Shown here: one piece after another, positions 62,109-64,000 of the stretch
Position numbering within the stretch: the first letter of the stretch is position 1
Layout: every line of letters starts with the position of its first letter
Assembly (NCBI GenBank): GCA_937927725.1
Contig: CALBSE010000035.1
Location: forward strand, 1-64,000
Direction of reading: 5' to 3'
DNA length: 64,000 nucleotides
DNA from: an uncultured Actinomycetes bacterium
GTDB taxonomy: Bacteria > Actinomycetota > Acidimicrobiia > Acidimicrobiales > Acidimicrobilacustridaceae
Position numbers and translations under genes: made by a program
Notes under the pieces: model-generated
Seen by the model: only the letters and a program-made list of their open reading frames with translations
What the model was told of the DNA's origin: nothing
Databases searched by the model: none

Positions 62109-63842
62109 ATGTTTGATTTGAAGATCATGAACGGAACCATTGTCGACGGCACCGGCTCGCCGAGTTACGTCGGAGACATCGCCATCAGGGACGGCGTTGT
62201 TGTCGAAATCGGCGCTTCAATTCAGGGTGACGCAGTCGAGACGATCGATGCAGCGGGGTTGGTTGTAGCGCCAGGATTCGTTGACATCCATACCCACTAC
62301 GACGGTCAGGCAACCTGGGATCCCGTCCTCGACCCTTCTGCAAGTCATGGTGTCACGACGGTCGTGATTGGCAATTGCGGAGTTGGGTTTGCACCGGTTC
62401 GTCCCGGTAAAGAGGGATGGCTTGTCGAACTCATGGAAGGTGTCGAAGACATCCCCGGCACCGCGTTACATGAGGGTATTCAGTGGTCGTGGGAGACGTT
62501 CCCCGAATATCTCGATGCTCTCGGCGCTCGTGAGTATTCAATGGATGTCGCAGCGTTCCTTCCGCATGCTCCATTACGCGTGTACGTCATGGGCGATCGC
62601 GGGGCTCTCGACGTTGAGCCCAACGCTGAAGAAATCTCACAAATGGCCGAACATGTTCGGGCGTCGATTGAAGCAGGCGCGATTGGTGTTTCAACTTCGC
62701 GGTCTCTCAACCATCGGACGCTTGATGGCGAACTTGTTCCGGGAACATTCGCGAATTCCACTGAATTGGTTGCACTTGCCCAGGCGATGGTCGACGCTGG
62801 CGGCGGCCTTTTCGAAGCTGTTCCCACAGGTGAAACCGGCGACGATTCTCAGACCGTTCTGAACGAGATTGCGTTGTTGTCTGAAGTATCAAAGCGAACT
62901 GGTGCGCCAGTGTCGTTCTTGATGGTGCAGTCAATGGGCGCACCCGATCTTTGGAAAGAGCAACTTGCTGCGGTCGCACAGGCGAACAGCGAGGGAGCGC
63001 TCTTAGTGCCGCAGGTTGCTGGTCGTCCCGGTGGGATGTTGATTGGGGTCGCTACGTATCACGGGCTTATGCGTCGCCCGACGTTCCGGCGTCTTGAATC
63101 GGAACTTTCCTATGAAGATCTTCTGCAGGAACTTCAGAAGCCAGAGATCAAGGCGGCGATCCTTTCTGAAGAGAATCTTCCTGTAGACCCGCAGCGCCAA
63201 TACGAATCACTCGGCGACAACATGGCCTACATGTTCGAGCGACTTTTCGTGCTCGGCGACCCGCCCGATTACGAACCAACCCGAGATCGTTCGATCGCAG
63301 GTATCGCCGAGTCAAGTGGCAAGGATCCGTGGGAAGTTCTGTACGACTCAATCGCCGGTGGTGCGCTTTTGCTCGGCGCATTCACGAACTACGCGAATAC
63401 TTCGCAGGACCACCTTGCCGTGATGCTTGAGGATCCACACACAGTGCTCGGGCTTTCCGACGGCGGCGCCCACGTCCGGTTTATCTGTGATGCTTCACTG
63501 CCCACGTACATGCTCACTCACTGGACTCGGGATCGTCTGCGTGGTGACCGCATGTCGATTGAAGCAATCGTTCGTAAGCAAACCGCGCTCACCGCAGAGG
63601 TTGTTGGTCTGACTGACCGAGGCACACTTGAGGTTGGCAAGAAGGCCGATATCAACGTGATCGACCTTGAGCACCTCACGCTGCATCCGCCGCATCCGAT
63701 CGACGATCTACCCGCCGGTGGTCGGCGAATTCTTCAAAATGCTTCCGGCTATGTCGCGACAATCGTGAATGGTGTTGTCACTCGACGACACGACTCCGAT
63801 ACGGGTGCCCGTCCGGGCCGCCTCGTTCGCGCATCGCACTAA
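62109..63842 (+). CDS. D-aminoacylase-like amidohydrolase (paralogue)
   Basis: A 577-residue metal-dependent amidohydrolase of the same type as the gene at 53502. Opening MFDLKIMNGTIVDGTGSPSY, metal motif PGFVDIHTHYDGQATWDPVL with GVTTVVIGNCGVGFAPVRPG, C-terminal metal region GLSDGGAHVRFICDASLPTY and closing SDTGARPGRLVRASH. Unlike most of its neighbours it has no GGGGGA before the ATG. It is followed 12 bases later by an SDR gene, so the two probably form an operon. Amide or lactam substrate unknown. Confidence 0.86.
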   Translation: MFDLKIMNGTIVDGTGSPSYVGDIAIRDGVVVEIGASIQGDAVETIDAAGLVVAPGFVDIHTHYDGQATWDPVLDPSASHGVTTVVIGNCGVGFAPVRPGKEGWLVELMEGVEDIPGTALHEGIQWSWETFPEYLDALGAREYSMDVAAFLPHAPLRVYVMGDRGALDVEPNAEEISQMAEHVRASIEAGAIGVSTSRSLNHRTLDGELVPGTFANSTELVALAQAMVDAGGGLFEAVPTGETGDDSQTVLNEIALLSEVSKRTGAPVSFLMVQSMGAPDLWKEQLAAVAQANSEGALLVPQVAGRPGGMLIGVATYHGLMRRPTFRRLESELSYEDLLQELQKPEIKAAILSEENLPVDPQRQYESLGDNMAYMFERLFVLGDPPDYEPTRDRSIAGIAESSGKDPWEVLYDSIAGGALLLGAFTNYANTSQDHLAVMLEDPHTVLGLSDGGAHVRFICDASLPTYMLTHWTRDRLRGDRMSIEAIVRKQTALTAEVVGLTDRGTLEVGKKADINVIDLEHLTLHPPHPIDDLPAGGRRILQNASGYVATIVNGVVTRRHDSDTGARPGRLVRASH

Positions 63843-63854
63843 GAACGATCGCAA

Positions 63855-64000
63855 TGGACCTAGGGCTAGCTGAGCGCGTCGCGCTTGTCACTGGATCGTG
63901 GCGGGGCACGGGTGCAGGTGTCGCTCGTGTGCTCGCCGGCGAAGGGGCCACGGTTTTGGTGCACGGACTCGAAGCCGGGACCTGCCATGAAACTGTCGAC
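63855..64000 (+). CDS. Short-chain dehydrogenase, 5' part only (cut by window end)
   Basis: The first 48 codons of an SDR. It reads MDLGLAERVALVTGSWRGTG with the T-G-x-x-x-G-x-G cofactor motif, followed by VARVLAGEGATVLVHG. It continues beyond the window, so length and active site are not seen. It begins 12 bases after the amidohydrolase stop, so it is likely co-transcribed. The second-strand end (LVHGLE) lacks the usual acidic or basic cofactor-selecting residue. Confidence 0.8.

Overview
The window looks like a chromosomal stretch from a moderately high-GC actinobacterium, most likely of the class Acidimicrobiia. The reasons are the F420 genes cofD and cofE, the actinobacterial families DUF3499 and DUF5719, a frameshift-free prfB, and a gene order that resembles the Mycobacterium secA1-comF-sahH-manB-DUF3499-fbiA/fbiB-manC neighbourhood as I remember it. 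The class assignment is inference; no rRNA is present.

Region 1 (29-24367) is a cell-surface sugar block. A plus-strand operon (29-3612) carries a GT4 glycosyltransferase, a small membrane protein, a sugar nucleotidyltransferase and a GalE-like epimerase. A minus-strand operon (9781 down to 3616) carries a small ORF, a second GT4, rmd, gmd, cofD, cofE and an FkbM-type methyltransferase. Diverging from it are a giant GT2/membrane fusion, a DUF5719 protein and a membrane-anchored thioredoxin-like protein. Then come ftsH, DUF3499, a CPBP protease, a large multi-membrane protein and manB - UPF0434/Trm112-like - SIS sugar isomerase. Together they could make GDP-mannose and GDP-6-deoxy sugars and place them on surface polymers.

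Region 2 (24368-45898) is mostly core functions. It holds ahcY behind a structured leader and ahead of a strong terminator, an SDR, comF-like, secA overlapping prfB, an ABC-F ATPase, a polytopic membrane protein, a fused double-TetR regulator and a TPR protein with a C-terminal winged helix. After an acyl-CoA dehydrogenase comes a TPP riboswitch driving thiN-thiB-thiP-thiQ, then a SRPBCC protein and pepF.

Region 3 (47518-53485) is a compact integrative element of about 5.9 kb in the 3' end of a tRNA-Leu gene. An 18-bp direct repeat (attL/attR) bounds it, and a 19-bp sequence occurs in inverted orientation just inside each end. It carries a tandem AbrB-like protein overlapping a tyrosine recombinase, a lipoprotein, an RDD protein, a small membrane protein, an SCO3933-like protein, an FtsK-like translocase and a RepA-like ATPase with a winged-helix tail. 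It resembles a miniature actinomycete integrative and conjugative element (AICE) without the usual Rep initiator or relaxase. The tRNA it uses has an AAG anticodon, which is rare in bacteria, and its original terminator now lies beyond attR.

Region 4 (45899-47350 and 53502-64000) is a catabolic block split by the element: three Baeyer-Villiger-type monooxygenases (two with a HAPMO-type N-terminal extension), two paralogous D-aminoacylase-like amidohydrolases, a duplicated NTF2-like protein, a KstD-like flavoprotein and the start of an SDR. Several of its genes share a GGGGGA-type ribosome-binding sequence, and one divergent promoter holds a palindrome flanked by direct repeats. Oxidation of a cyclic or aromatic ketone is a reasonable guess; the substrate is unknown.

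No CRISPR array or transposase was seen, and no stretch above about 300 bases is without a feature.
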